Source: Hirsutella rhossiliensis
Lineage: Eukaryota > Ascomycota > Sordariomycetes > Hypocreales > Ophiocordycipitaceae
Assembly (NCBI RefSeq): GCF_020360975.1
Contig: NW_025408685.1
Coordinates: 806,001 to 870,000 of the forward strand
Direction: 5' to 3'
DNA: 64,000 nucleotides
The stretch's first letter is position 1. The number at the start of each line of letters is the position of its first letter. Below, one piece after another: positions 36,327 through 47,100 of this stretch. The notes beneath the pieces were generated by a model that saw only the letters and a program-made list of their open reading frames with translations, was not told the DNA's origin and ran no database searches. Both the position numbers and the translations under genes were made by a program.

Positions 36327-39300
36327 ATGGAGAACAATATGCCCGAGGCAGTCCGCAACTGTCGTACCTGCAAGCAAGATCTGCCCGAAGTCGAATTTCG
36401 AAGCGTCAAGGACCCTACGAAGTTTACAGGACAGTGTGCTAGCTGTAGGGCACACCGAAAAGAACGGGCAACCGAATCGCGAGCCGCCGTTACCGCGATG
36501 CGGAATATCGCCTCGAGACCATCGCTACGCAGAGCCACGAAGAGGACGGATTCGCTAGCTAACCTGACGCCTCCAAGGCGGACTGCGCCAACGCCTGCGT
36601 CTGTGACTGACCTACGACCTCCTGCCATGCCTGTTTTATTCCGTGGCCTGGCGCCTGCACCGGAACTGCCTATACCTCCGCTGGGGCCATCTACTCTAAG
36701 CCCTGTTGAGGACCTTCCCTTTTCCTCCTACCCTTGGCCTGCCAACAGTAGTTCTGGGCACGCCGATTCAAGACACTGCTTCTACAGCTCCTGTTGTGCA
36801 AGGCACTCCTATACCACAGGAATCGCTTCCTACCACTCCTTCATTATTGTCACAGGGTCATCACCGCGGCCGTTATACTCGTCAAGGCACACAGCCTCAA
36901 GCGCGGCTGTTTGATCAGAGTAGTGATCCGCCTTTACAGGTGACCTTGACTTGCCCGCCCTTAGTAAGGAAGATCAGGCGCTTGTGCGAGAGTTCTATAC
37001 TGCCCTGAATGACGACAAGATGCATAGTTGCATTCGCTGCCAGGAGCGTTGGTTCGATATGAAACGAAATAGCTTGAAAATCTGCAGCCGCTGCATTGGT
37101 CGAGACAGGAAGAAAGCCCTCGACGAGCCCTACTTCTTCAGCGCTGCGAATAACCTCGACTTTGGGGAAGTCCCCGGCAATCTACCCGATCTAACGATGG
37201 TTGAGGAGATGCTTATTGCTAGGATTCACGTACACGTCAAGGTCCTACAAGTGCGTGGCGCTCAATACAAATATCGCGGCCACGTTATCCACTTTCTTCG
37301 CAACATTGGTAGGCTATTTGAAGAGCTCCCAGTGCTACCGAAGGAGCTAGATATCGTGCTCCTACGGCCTCCTAATATGGAAGGCGACCTCGCTTCCAGC
37401 AACAGTTTGCTCGCGATTTCCGGGTACGCCGTTCATGCCTGTTGACCTGGCTGTATTACCTACAGCGCCACCACCCGGGCTATCGCGATATCGTCGTGAG
37501 CCAGGATCGCCTGCAACGGCTTCCTCTTGACGGCAGCATAGTTGCTTCCATTGCTAGCCAAGTGGCTGACATACCTGACGGCGAGATCCCACAAGGCCCT
37601 GTTGAGGAGGCCTTGGAAGAGGATCCCTGCGATGCGGACGCATCACCACCAGATGCCATTGCCATCCATTCGCAGGACCCCTATCGACGAATTCAACCGT
37701 TCCCAGCCGCTGTTATCGCTTGCGTTCCCTACCCTCTACCCTGACGGCAAGGCCGACTTCGTGGAGCCTCGCCTACGGAGCATCACGTACCAGGACTACC
37801 TTGGCCATGCGATGAGATGGCATGACGGACGTTTTGCCCGCCATAAAACGTGGCCTTCGTCGCCCTCAACACGCTGCTACGTGCGCAGGTCCGAAAGCGA
37901 AGTGACTACTTCGTCAAGCAACGCGACAGCCGCCGTCAACCCCTTACACGCGCTGACCTAGAGGAAGCGATGGCTGAGCCTGATGAGCCAGAGGCTCAGG
38001 ACCTGATCCAGTCGATCACGCGCCAAGCCGCGGTAATCAGGCACCCGGCCGTATTGGTATAAGCAAAGGAAGGAATTGGAAGCATATGCCTACAATCTGG
38101 GCAGACCTGGCCTTTCGTTACTGCAAGTGCGGCCGATTACCACTGGGAATCACTATATCGTCACATGCCTCGATTCCAAGAGTGGAAAGCAGCTCCTGAG
38201 GCGGCGCGCATGGTCCTGTCCCGGCAACTACTGCGAGACAACGCCCACATCGCCGCCTACCACTTCTACAAGCGTTATACGCTTCTACGACTATTGTCCT
38301 GAAGCAGAAGTTCAACCTAACGGACCTTTGGGGCCGCTATGAGTGGCAGGGCAGGGGTCCAGTCACCACCATGGCCTATATTGGTTAAGTGGCCACCCAG
38401 ACTTGGATCCTGACGATAATCGATCCCGGAGCGATTTGCCCGTATCTGGGGATATCACGTATCTGCCGTTAACCCAGAGCCTCATCGAATACAGGCTCCT
38501 GGGGAAGGGAATCCTGATCAGCAATCTATTGGAGCAGCCCTTACCGTTCAGTTCCTATCGATGGTAGTCAACCGCGTGCAACGCCACCGCTGCAACAACT
38601 ACTGTATGCAGCGCAATAAGCATACCAAGCAGGTAGAGTGCCGATTTGGATTTCCTCACGGACAGCGCCTACTAGCCTCCCTTGACAAGTTGCCTCACCC
38701 AAGCACTGGACCTTTAGGGGTGGGAGGAACGATGGCCAGATTAACCACTACAACCGCTTGCTTACCGTTGCATGGCTAGCCAATACAGATGTCTCTCCTG
38801 CACGAGCCTCCAGCAGGTGATCGATTACGCAGCCAAATACTGCTCCAAGTCAGAAAAGAAGAGCGAGTCTTTTACCCAGATTGGGAAGGCGCTGATGCCC
38901 TGGGTCAAGGACCACAACCCCTGATTTCTTTCACGTCAAAGCTCCTGAATCAGCTAGTTGCTGAACGGGATTACTCGAAGCAGGAGGTTAGCCACTTCCT
39001 CGGCCTGCCGTTACAGGAGGGCTCACGAATCTGCCTATACGTTGACTGCCGTCATCCTGACAGACATTCCCGCTCCTTACGCATTGACGGCGATGAGGTT
39101 GACGAGGCCCCAACGTCTACGAAAAGTACGGTCAGCGCCCGGAAGCCCTGAAGGACCTGACCTACGTTTCCTTCCTCAAACACTGGAATTTCCGCTCTAG
39201 AGACCCTTCCGCATGGAAGCAATGGCGGCCAGGCAACGTTAACGGCAGGCCCCGTGTGTTGGTTTACTTTCCTCGCTATCAGGTTGCTCCAGAAGGCCAG

Positions 39301-41236
39301 CAGTGGCCAGATTATTGCCGTGTAAAGCTGACATTAAATCACCCACATCGCCGGCTTGATGAGCTCCTCACTTTCGACGGCCAGGCTTTTAGTTCCCACG
39401 TTCAGGCCTTCTCCTATTGTTGGCAGCATCACAATCATGGTGATGACCATTACGGCCAGCCAAAAGAGGCTCGATTACAGCCTCAAGATGATCAATATGA
39501 GGCTCTGCCTGTGGGGAAGAATTTGATGACGAAGACTGGATTCGCCTCGCTGCCCTTTACCTGACCACCCCTTACCCAGGAAGTTCTTGACCTTCTTGGC
39601 CGCCGCGATATCGACGTCAATTACGACTGGACACGGCATGTGGGTACATATCCGGAACTTCGAGATGGCTACTGGAAGGACCTTATCGCTAGCCACCCCA
39701 TGGCCAACGATGTGGAGGTCCTTGGCCCTCAATGGCGTAATACGCTGAATCCACAACAACGGCTCGTGTACGACACATTCATGGGCCACTTCCAGGCGCG
39801 AAATCCCACTCAAATCCTTCTCCACGTTGATGGTGGTGGTGGCACCGGCAAGTCGTTCCTTATCAAGGTGCTTTCCTCCCATCTTCAGGCGGCCGCTCTA
39901 CTGAATCCTAGCCCTATTTGCCGCGTAGCGCCAACAGGCGTTGCGAGTAACCAGATACAGGGCAGCACCATTCATTCATTGCTACGCCTCCCAGTAGGTG
40001 GTGCTTTACCGACCTTCCCCAGCCGACGCAGCCGCCCTTCAGTCCCGCCTACGGCACGTCAAATACCTCGTGATCGATGAAAAGAGCATGCTGGGGATTG
40101 AGCAGCTCGCGCGGATCGATTCCCGTCTGCGACAGGCCTTTCCACAGCGTAGCCTCGAGTTCTTTGGTGGTGTGAGCGTCTTGCTTGTGGGCGATTTCTT
40201 CCAGTTACCACCAGTCCGGCAAAAGCCCCTGTATTCGACTAGCACCAGCCTGTCTTCGTTGGAAAGGAGAGGGCAGGTGGCCTACCGGTTATTTGACCGC
40301 ACCGTCTTCCTGACCACGGTACAGCGCCAGGCTGGTGATGATCAGGCTCAGTTCCGTCGGGCGTTGCAGGAACTGCGTGAAGTCAAGTTATCCATACCGT
40401 CCTGGAACCTCCTTAGCAGTCGGGTACAGTCCAGGCTAACGCAGAGCGAGGTTGACAGCTTCAGGGCCGCTTTGCGGGTGTATTCTACCAGGGCCCGGGT
40501 CAACGAATACAATTACGAGCATATGGTGCATCTCAACGCCCCGGCAATACAGGTGGAGGCAAAGAATCAGGCAAGGGCGCGGGGCAGGCACCAAGCGACA
40601 ATGCTGGCAATCTATCTAACAAGTTCCCTGTTGCTAAGGGCGCCAGGGTAATGCTCACTACTAACCTATGGCAGCCAGCTGGCCTAGTTAACGGTGCCCA
40701 GGGTACTGTATACGATATCGCCTGGAACCCAGGCGCCGAACCATTGGAAGATCCCCCGGCCGTTATTATGGTGGACTTTGATAGCTACGATGGACCGCCA
40801 TATCTAATAACTAACGAGGGCAGGAAAATCTCACCCATCCTCCCAGTCAGGCGTGATTTTTATGGGCAACGAGACCTGCGCTCGCACGCAGTTTCCTGAT
40901 GGTGGCGTTTGCTATCACTGTTCACAAATGCCAGAGCCTAACGAAGGAGCAAATAGTTACTGATCTCGCTACACGCGACTTCCAGGCCGGTATTAGCTAT
41001 GTTGCTGTGTCACGGGTTACGTCGCTGCAAGGCTTACTCCTTGAGGCGCCTTTCGATCGTCAGAGCCTCTATAACCACACGCCGACAGAAGGTTTATAAG
41101 CCTGTCTCCCTACGTGCTGCGTTTACGGCTAACTACAAAGGCTAAAGCAGGGATGAAGATGCGCCTCGCTGACCAACAACGGCGTCAGGGTCAACAGCTG
41201 AGCGATGCACCGTATCCACCACTCTACCTTGACTAA
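36327..41236 (+). pseudogene. Helitron Rep/helicase (DUF6570, Helitron-like N, PIF1 helicase), many frameshifts
   Basis: From ATG 36327: Cys-rich start CRTCKQDLP...CASCRAHRK; second zinc cluster CIRCQERW...CSRCIGRD (about 37030-37110); DUF6570-like TMVEEMLIARIHVHVKV; Helitron-like N domain with WGRYEWQGRGSSHHHGLYWL (two-His motif of HUH Rep, about 38330-38390) and YAAKYCSKSEKK (Rep Tyr motif, about 38825); PIF1/RecD helicase with Walker A GGGGTGKS (about 39838), Walker B YLVIDEKSML (40062), VGDFFQLPP, and motif VI region ITVHKCQSLT...YVAVSRVTSLQGL (40900-41030). The last block (MKMRLADQQRR...) ends at a TAA near 41236. In intact Helitrons Rep nicks and rejoins DNA and the helicase unwinds for rolling-circle transposition. 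About ten frame changes make this copy inactive. Confidence 0.88.
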
Positions 41237-41426
41237 ACGACGTCTTCCTATAAGCTACAGGGAAGGGGGAGGTTCGATATAGGGTATATAGTTAGATTGG
41301 GCCAGTCAAGGAGCGGTTTAAACAGCTGGATGGCCGCCGCAGGCGAAAGGGGGGTTCTAGGGGGTCCCCCCCTAGGAAAGTTGAATTGCAGGAATACGAT
41401 GTTCACCCTTCGGGCTGGATATTCAG

Positions 41427-41458
41427 CCGTTAAGCCCCTTGCCTTGGCAACTTAACGG
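41427..41458. other. Hairpin near the Helitron 3' end
   Basis: CCGTTAAG (41427-41434) pairs with CTTAACGG (41451-41458), and TTGCC/GGCAA extends the stem after a CCCC bulge. Helitrons end in a hairpin just before their 3' terminus; the expected CTRR after it is not evident. A second palindrome CTAGGGGG/CCCCCTAG lies about 70 bp upstream. Confidence 0.55.
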
Positions 41459-41571
41459 GTGTTCGAAGTATTTTACGGCTGCTTCAGTATGGTATAGGTT
41501 TATTGACAATATATGGGCAATATATGGTTTAATTAAACCATACGCGTATGATTAGAAAGCCTGCGACACGC

Positions 41572-42415
41572 AGCCGATACTCGCACCAAGCGATCTTCGA
41601 GAGGCTCATCATTCTTTTCTCGTGGCGATGGGAAGGGGAACTGTTCTCCTGGACTTGCATTCCAGGTCACTTTGTTCAGTGCCTGCCATCGAGTAGAGGC
41701 CCACGGATCCATTGATGGCGGACATGACGAAGAAGTTGCACTGGATTTCACTCTCCCTCATCGAAAGCCAGTTAATATCACCATGAGATTTTCTCAGTAT
41801 TCTCCTCGAGGGTCTTCACAATATACCAGGCAACGCAAGCAGAAGGTCCATGACGGAGTTCCAGGAGGATCGGGGCGGAATTTCAAGCGCCTCAGCGAAG
41901 ATGGCTAACTCCTGAACCGGGGCACAGAAGACAACGAGCCTACAGATCACAAAGGAGCAAGCAAGGGGCCTTGCGAGCCTTCCAGAACAAACAAACGTAT
42001 TGATTTCAGATTAAGTGTCTTCACCAGCCCCTGAAATGGTAATTGCCCCTAGCTGCCTCCTCCAATAGATATCTGTTCCACGAACCAGCGTTGCCTTCGC
42101 TTGCCTTCATGTGAGGACCCTCGGAAATTGCCTCAAGTTCGGCGTATCTTGCAATACGTGCTGACGATCGAATATGGTGTCGGTTGCGAATTTCACTTGC
42201 TGCCTTTCCCACACGAGACCAAATCGAAGAGAGTCAGCCAACTCATTCGCGAGCATGTTATGACGAGTCCTTCGTGGCGATAGAGGTGCTGCGGCTTTCC
42301 CACGGTCGCATGTAGCTAGAGTGTCTTGCACATTGGATCGGGGCGCCTCGCTGCTGCGCTTGTCAGAGGTTGCCTGTTGCTTTCTTTCACTCTCCAGCCC
42401 AAGTGTAATGAGTGA
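41572..42415. other. Right flank of the hAT composite, no supported gene
   Basis: Continues the pre-insertion sequence of the site interrupted at 23566. Short ORFs only; no domain recognised. Confidence 0.45.
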
Positions 42416-42682
42416 TTATCGCTGCCTTGTCCTAAGACGGGGTGCAGTACGCTGGAACAGCTGCGAGTCCATGATCAGCTCGTCACTATCATCAGAACTG
42501 TCGTCGTCGGTAGTCCACTCGTCGCCCCCATTTTCAGATAGACTTAATGCTTCATTCGTGCATGTGGGCAGGGCACATCTGGACGCCTGAACATCTTCTA
42601 TAACGTGAAGGTCGGAGCCGGGCGAGCCGGGCGTCTTGAGCAAACCCTTCTTCGAGTCCGAGGAAGTCCTTCTTTGGGACAT
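42416..42682 (-). CDS. Small acidic hypothetical protein
   Basis: 88 aa from the ATG at 42680-42682; the frame extends 18 codons further up to an ATG at 42734-42736. The middle is very acidic (DDDSSDDSDE) and the C terminus is basic (RTRQR), with four Cys in between. The composition is protein-like, but there is no known domain and no close neighbour on the same strand to support it. It could be a non-coding ORF. Confidence 0.3.
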   Translation of the reverse strand: MSQRRTSSDSKKGLLKTPGSPGSDLHVIEDVQASRCALPTCTNEALSLSENGGDEWTTDDDSSDDSDELIMDSQLFQRTAPRLRTRQR

Positions 42683-43175
42683 GTTTTCAGACGACTGGTG
42701 GAAATTGGTGTAAATTAAGGTGGTAACGTCGGTCAAGGAGAGTGTCGCTGAACTGAGGTCATATATACGAGATGATATATGCGGAAAGCAAGGCTTTCTT
42801 TAATACTTCGGAAGGCACCTTTGCGTCGCACTCTCAAACATGGAAGGATTAGTTAAAGTGTTCACGTCAATCTGAACGCGGCATCTGCGCGTTGCCCAAA
42901 CTTGGGCTGCTCGAATTAGGAGTAGTAGCCTTGGGTAGAGGATGGCAGTGATGTGAATTACCGTCGCTCTGATCGAGTGCCCTCAGGAGATACCAGGTGC
43001 TCCGTCGACCGTTTAGTACCGGATTCTACCATTACAGACAGTTGTATATCCACCTTCTTATCTATCAGTCTCCTCTGGTGATCTCTTATCATTCTATCTA
43101 GAGGTACCGCTGGCATGGATAAAATCACCAGACAAAGTCCACACTGACCTCCAAACTGGTGTCTGACCCAACCAG
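42683..43175. other. Intergenic, nothing recognised
   Basis: AT-rich spacer between two minus-strand genes; TATATA near 42763-42780 could serve the small acidic ORF. Nothing else seen. Confidence 0.4.
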
Positions 43176-43892
43176 TCACAGAAACACTAGAAGCACCGAT
43201 GATCCCAGGAACACCAAGCCACTCACTGCTCCAAGCCACGGCATCCCCTGGTTTGACGTCGGCCGCTCTGGCTGAGGCTGGTTAGGGCGCTGGCCATAAC
43301 GACGGAAACACTGTGTCTTCCTCCATATCGCCAGAGCCATAATACCGGTGGTCAAGTGAGACACCATTGGAGCAGCCCACCAGTATTCAACACCAGATCG
43401 CCTAAATTGCCAGACGGTTGCCCCAACAAAGGGAAGGTGAAAGACTAGTACTAGTCCGAATATGATGATTCTCGCCTTAATGGAGGTGTCAGGCTCGACG
43501 GCGCCGCAAAAATAGGCATATATCAAGGGGTCGACGACTTGAATAAGCTGTATTCCATGAGTACCTGGAGGAGGTAATTAGACGGCCTGAAAGGGAAGTA
43601 CCTCAATGATGTCGACGCATAACATGGTGACCCCTTTCCAGGCTGTGAAAAAGGGGTAGGCAAACGCGCTTGGTAGGAGTGCATCTCTCGCACTGCCAAA
43701 CAAAGCGGCGAATATTACTCCGGCACCCAAGAGGAAACAAGTAGTATAAATCAGTGCCCAAGTTCGCCTACGCGAAGCTTCTCGCGGCTTAACTCTGATC
43801 ATCCAGTACAGGTAGGGCGCCAGGAAGACCGTGGTCACGGCAAACACGACACCAGCCTCGCTGACCTCCTTGGTTGTAATCTCGTCTTGCAT
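43176..43892 (-). CDS. Multi-pass integral membrane protein, two exons
   Basis: Exon 1 43602-43892 (ATG 43890-43892), intron 43548-43601 (54 nt, GTACTT donor, CAG acceptor), exon 2 43176-43547; phase is kept and the product is 220 aa. Six or seven hydrophobic spans are visible: AGVVFAVTTVFLAPYLYW, WALIYTTCFLLGAGVIFA, FAYPFFTAWKGVTMLCV, IQVVDPLIYAYFCG, IIIFGLVLVFHLPFVGA, WWAAPMVSHLTTGIMALAIW and a C-terminal Val/Leu-rich span. Loops are short and basic (RVKPREASRRR, RRYGQRPNQ). The layout is reminiscent of small membrane proteins or terpene-cyclase-like proteins of fungal gene clusters, but no catalytic motif is identifiable. Upstream in-frame ATGs add up to 30 residues. A secreted-protein gene follows on the same strand. 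Confidence 0.7.
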
Positions 43893-44176
43893 GTCGAAAT
43901 TCGGCAACCTGGACTGGTGGAGAAAGTGGAATGAGAGCTTGGAGTAATGAGAAGGCACATGAGCACCGGATTTAGCTGACACGAAACGTGCATTATATAG
44001 ACGTTGAAGTCATAACAACGAATATTGGTATATAGCAAGTAACGCTCGGGTTAAGAGAGCCGCAGTGCATTGTCCGGTCGACTGACAAACGGGAAGACAT
44101 ACCTAGAGTAAGGTGGTGATGGGTGCTTTGTGCATAGTAAGGTTACACCATTATTGTCTTGAAACTGGGCTATAGA

Positions 44177-44548
44177 CTATAGTTGATACGGTGATTTACA
44201 TATGTAAGGCGGGTGAGCTTCGTCCCATATTGAAACGGTGTGATCAGACCAGGGTTGGCGGAACGGCACGTCTTCAACTGGCCATTGCGTTTGGCCCCCG
44301 GTTACGAGGCCATCCAGTAGATCGGCATCACCAGCAGTGCATACAACCTGGTTCATGCACTTTGGCTTGCATGCGTCCAAGTCCCCCTTGACCAGGGAAG
44401 TCGGGACGCCATGGGCCTGCGCAGAGGGCACCTTGCCCGGGTCCGCAGTCAAAAAGAAATGTGGCCGTGACGACACCATAGGCTCTCGAGTGGAGATGGA
44501 CCAAACAAAGAAGGTCAAAGACACGAGCAAAAGGTGTCGTTGCGCCAT
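44177..44548 (-). CDS. Small secreted Cys-containing protein (effector-like candidate)
   Basis: 123 aa from the ATG at 44546-44548 (a start 8 codons earlier would put basic residues before the signal). Residues 1-20, MAQRHLLLVSLTFFVWSIS, form a typical signal peptide: basic n-region, hydrophobic core, small residues. The mature part has four Cys (ACKPKCMNQVVC in the middle, YICKS near the C terminus), enough for two disulfides, and no recognised domain. Small size, secretion signal and Cys content match the loose description of fungal effectors or antimicrobial peptides, but this is inference from composition. Single exon; no obvious promoter element. Confidence 0.6.
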   Translation of the reverse strand: MAQRHLLLVSLTFFVWSISTREPMVSSRPHFFLTADPGKVPSAQAHGVPTSLVKGDLDACKPKCMNQVVCTAGDADLLDGLVTGGQTQWPVEDVPFRQPWSDHTVSIWDEAHPPYICKSPYQL

Positions 44549-44782
44549 TCTACATCGGGGTTTGTGAGACAATAGCGCGGCTGTGGAACGCGTGACTCTT
44601 AGCTGTGACGATTCCGCAAGTTGGGCTTCGTAACGGCTCGTACTGCTAAGAACCTGGCTCTCACCCGGTGGTCCCTGATTCCGGCCTCGTCGGGGCTGTT
44701 GGTCATGAACGTTAAGAAGAGGCAGGGTTATCAGACGGGAAGGGGAGGAACACAGGATAGATCACCGCGAAGAAAAATGTAA

Positions 44783-45296
44783 CTAGTTACTTGGCGATTC
44801 CTCCGGCTTGTTCGTCTCCTCAAGAATCTCCATCGCCCTTGCTAAAAGTGCTTTGCCCTCATCGCTGTCTAACTCATGAACAGAACACCATCCTTGACCT
44901 TCAATGAAAACCGCGCTCGCACCGCAACTTGCTAATTTGACAAATCTTCTGAAGTCTTCCTGCCAAATTCCGCGCATACTTCTTTCCATTTCGGCGCTGA
45001 TGCTCTTGGGAGCAGGAATGCCCACTCCCGCGCACCCAGCCTGAAAGGCCCCCAAAAGTTTCTATCTTCGCTGAGCCTTCGGCAGTACCAATAATGGAGT
45101 AAAGATGATTCATCTTTGAGGTCGGGGAAATTATCGCGGAGTCGGTTGTCCTGCACGCACGTCCTGCACGTTTCGGTGATGATCTGAAAAGGTTGGACTC
45201 CAAGTCGGCAGGCTGGTTATGGCGGCACTTCTTCTGTTCAACGTCGTTAAGGTGACCGCACCTAATCGAGCCTTGGGTGATAATATGTGATGCCAT
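44783..45296 (-). pseudogene. Broken hypothetical gene
   Basis: Starts at an ATG at 45294-45296, and coding signal passes through three frames. The N terminus has Cys/His pairs (RCGHLNDVEQKKCRH); a middle block contains VQDNRLRDNFPDLKDESS and LHYWYCRRLSEDRNFWGPF; after a shift near 45000 the end reads DFRRFVKLASCGASAVF and ALLARAMEILEETNKPEE. The blocks overlap and follow in order, so one ancestral protein of about 165 aa with two indels is the simplest reading. Family not recognised. Confidence 0.45.
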
Positions 45297-45649
45297 CGTT
45301 TTATTGCAGGTAGCTTGACAACGCTTGTTTGGGCTGCAGAAGACTTGTATTGGTTATGAGTGTGTTTATGTGTGGGTTATTCAATGCCTAATATGTGAGA
45401 GATCCAGCTTCATAGCTGCCGGCACTCTTTCTGAGCCTACAATTTGAAGAGCTAATTGTTCAAGGATGGTATATTTGATCTGACCTTGATGTAACGGGCA
45501 AGCCGCTTTAACGGCGGCTGCGCCGCCTAGCTTCTAGAACCTTCCATTGGCTCGAAGCTATAAAATGCCGTTATGCTCTTATGTAGCAGATTCTCTTTCT
45601 TTCTTTCTTCTCTATCTTGATAGTAAACAGCATAGGGACTAGTTAGTTG
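45297..45649. other. Spacer with a possible solo LTR (45490-45629)
   Basis: A stretch starting TGTAACGGGC, with GCTATAAAATGCC near 45565 and a pyrimidine tract, ending about TAGTAAACA, looks like a 140-bp LTR or a promoter, but no 5-bp target duplication fits, so it is left tentative. Confidence 0.3.
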
Positions 45650-46220
45650 TATCAACTCACTAGAGGCCTTTCACACTTGAGAGACGTTCCCTCGCTCGGT
45701 GCCCTCGCTTGGTCAAAAGCGTTTGACTCTTGTGAGTGACGCTCGTCGCGCGCCGGACTGGACAGTCCTTGGCTCCTCCCTATGGGTGACGGACGAGCCC
45801 CTTTGGGTCCCCCTATATCGCTGAAAGCACAGCTTGAAGCGCCTATGTTTGGTATATAGGGGGCCCAATGGCCCACCGGCCCAAGCAGCTTACGTACGTT
45901 TGACTGCGACTGGCACAGAGAATCATGTGACACCCTACTCGGAACAGAGTAGGATCCATTCCCTGAACAGGGATGGAGCGCCCCGCCTGTAGAGCTTGAT
46001 CTGCGACGTTCACGTGCAGTCAATGCTGTCCATAGAAGAGGGAAGCCGGGAGGATGACTCTCTGTGTAAATGCAAATGGGAGGAGACGAACCATGCAGGT
46101 CGGGGTCATGGACCCCACACTTGTACGGACAGGAGCTGTCCAGACAACCCCACTCTGTGAAGACTATTTAAAGACCACATCCCCCGTTGGGGGGAAATTC
46201 CCTCACTCTCTTCCTTCGCC
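45650..46220 (+). promoter_or_regulatory. Unit A 5' module: hairpin array and TATA box
   Basis: Shares order and sequence with 49497-50130 and 51412-52440. Hairpins: H1 GGACT/AGTCC 45755-45768; H2 GGGTCCCCCTATAT (45805-45818) with GTATATAGGGGGCCC-type arm ending 45866; H3 CTACTC/GAGTAG 45935-45952; H4 CATTCCCTG/CAGGGATG 45957-45975; H5 GGGGTC/GACCCC 46102-46116; H6 GGACAG/CTGTCC 46127-46141; TATTTAAA at 46164-46172 with a CCCCC/GGGGG inverted repeat just after it. The coding region follows. Confidence 0.75.
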
Positions 46221-46503
46221 TTTGATGACCAGGTGTTGAAAATTCGCAATCAACTGTTTGCTTGTCGCCCAGGCTATTTGCTTTGAGCAGCGACGGCGAA
46301 GTCGTTTTTCTGACCTGACGATGAAGCTTCGGAAGATTTGTCATCTTGTGTAGGTATGTCACCTGAACAGGCCCTCTTCTCCTTAAAGTCGAGAGACATG
46401 CAGCGGAGTATTGAATGGTTTAAGCTGGCATTTTTGAAGCAAGCTTATTGCTGTTTGGACGGGGAATGTCCCCTTTTTGCCGGCAGATGCGAAACCGGGC
46501 AAC

Positions 46504-47061
46504 ATGCGTTTGCCACTTGACTCGGATGCAGGTCCTGAGGGCTGCTCTTTTCCCTTCCCAGTTGGGCTGCTTGGTGGTTGCTGTTGCAATCATGTCCGTT
46601 GTGCTCCTCTGCGCCACCAGCGCTGGTGCGAACGAGTTTATGTGGTTCATCTGATGACCACTTACAGCATTCCGAGTGACCTTGTTGTGGTGGGACTGGC
46701 GGACTGTCTTTGCTCAAGACCATTTGAGCATTTCATTGCGCAGTGCTCGCACGACGGTTTCTTTTACCACCGGCTTCTGCTGTTTCTTGGTCCCGGTCAG
46801 AGTGGGCTGAGTCGGGAGGAATGCTCGAGGCTGAAGGCATTACTGGGACCCGCTCCGGATCTTGCTTGTATCGTCGACACGTCTTTCGCGAGACCCTTTG
46901 TGCTGTCCCTGTCGTGTTGTGCAGATCGTGTACTGGAGGAAATGGTGTTTTGGGCCTGTCACATGTTGCATGAGGGTACCGCCCACTCTGGCAACACCCA
47001 CCTTTTACATTTTCTTGTCACTAGGGTGCGGAAGATGGGTGAGTTCGAGTTGAACACATGA
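46504..47061 (+). CDS. Cys-rich protein, paralog A of a new family
   Basis: 185 aa from the ATG at 46504; the frame is open a little further upstream and an upstream exon is possible (ATG at 46321, GTATGT donor-like site near 46353). It aligns in frame with the protein at 50527-51045 over its whole length: CCCNHVRC...QRWCERVYV against CCCHCSCS...QRWCERWFF, then DGFFYHRLLLFLG, LSREECSRLKALLGPA, a second double-Cys (LSLSCCAD), FWACHMLHEGTAHSG and LLHFLVTRVRKMGE. Thirteen or more Cys; no signal peptide at this start. The family is unknown to me. Its promoter is the hairpin-array module 340 bp upstream. Immediately downstream is a pogo-type foldback element. Confidence 0.6.
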   Translation: MRLPLDSDAGPEGCSFPFPVGLLGGCCCNHVRCAPLRHQRWCERVYVVHLMTTYSIPSDLVVVGLADCLCSRPFEHFIAQCSHDGFFYHRLLLFLGPGQSGLSREECSRLKALLGPAPDLACIVDTSFARPFVLSLSCCADRVLEEMVFWACHMLHEGTAHSGNTHLLHFLVTRVRKMGEFELNT

Positions 47062-47100
47062 TTTTGCTTCGCGGTGCCGGCTCTGTCGGCGAGGTACGTA

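Larger units (their letters stand above)
35700..41480 (+). mobile_element. Helitron-like element (boundaries approximate)
   Basis: Contains a Rep/helicase pseudogene typical of fungal Helitrons. A 12-bp inverted repeat CAGCCCGAAGGG lies subterminally (35908-35919; complement 41406-41417), and a long hairpin follows at 41427-41458. Exact ends (5' TC, 3' CTRR) could not be assigned by eye. The element sits inside the hAT TIRs. Confidence 0.7.
23575..41563. mobile_element. hAT-type TIR element swollen to 18 kb by nested insertions
   Basis: The left end CAGGCTTTCTAACCATACG (23575-23593) and the reverse complement of the right end, CAGGCTTTCTAATCATACG (41563 backwards), match at 18 of 19 positions and are flanked by a perfect 8-bp direct repeat CGACACGC (23567-23574, 41564-41571). 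An 8-bp duplication with a CAG-starting TIR is diagnostic of hAT. Subterminal CCATAC/GTATGG strings and a shared AAACCATATATTGCCCATA follow inside both ends. No hAT transposase is seen, so the skeleton is probably a non-autonomous element later invaded by two LINEs and a Helitron. Without the LINEs it would be about 6.3 kb. Confidence 0.85.

Noticed and set aside
23575..41563. hAT transposase inside the composite
   Set aside because: No hAT dimerisation motif or BED finger could be recognised in any frame; coding content is LINE and Helitron.
45490..45629. Solo LTR of a third family
   Set aside because: LTR-like ends and a TATA string are present, but no matching target duplication or second copy in the window.
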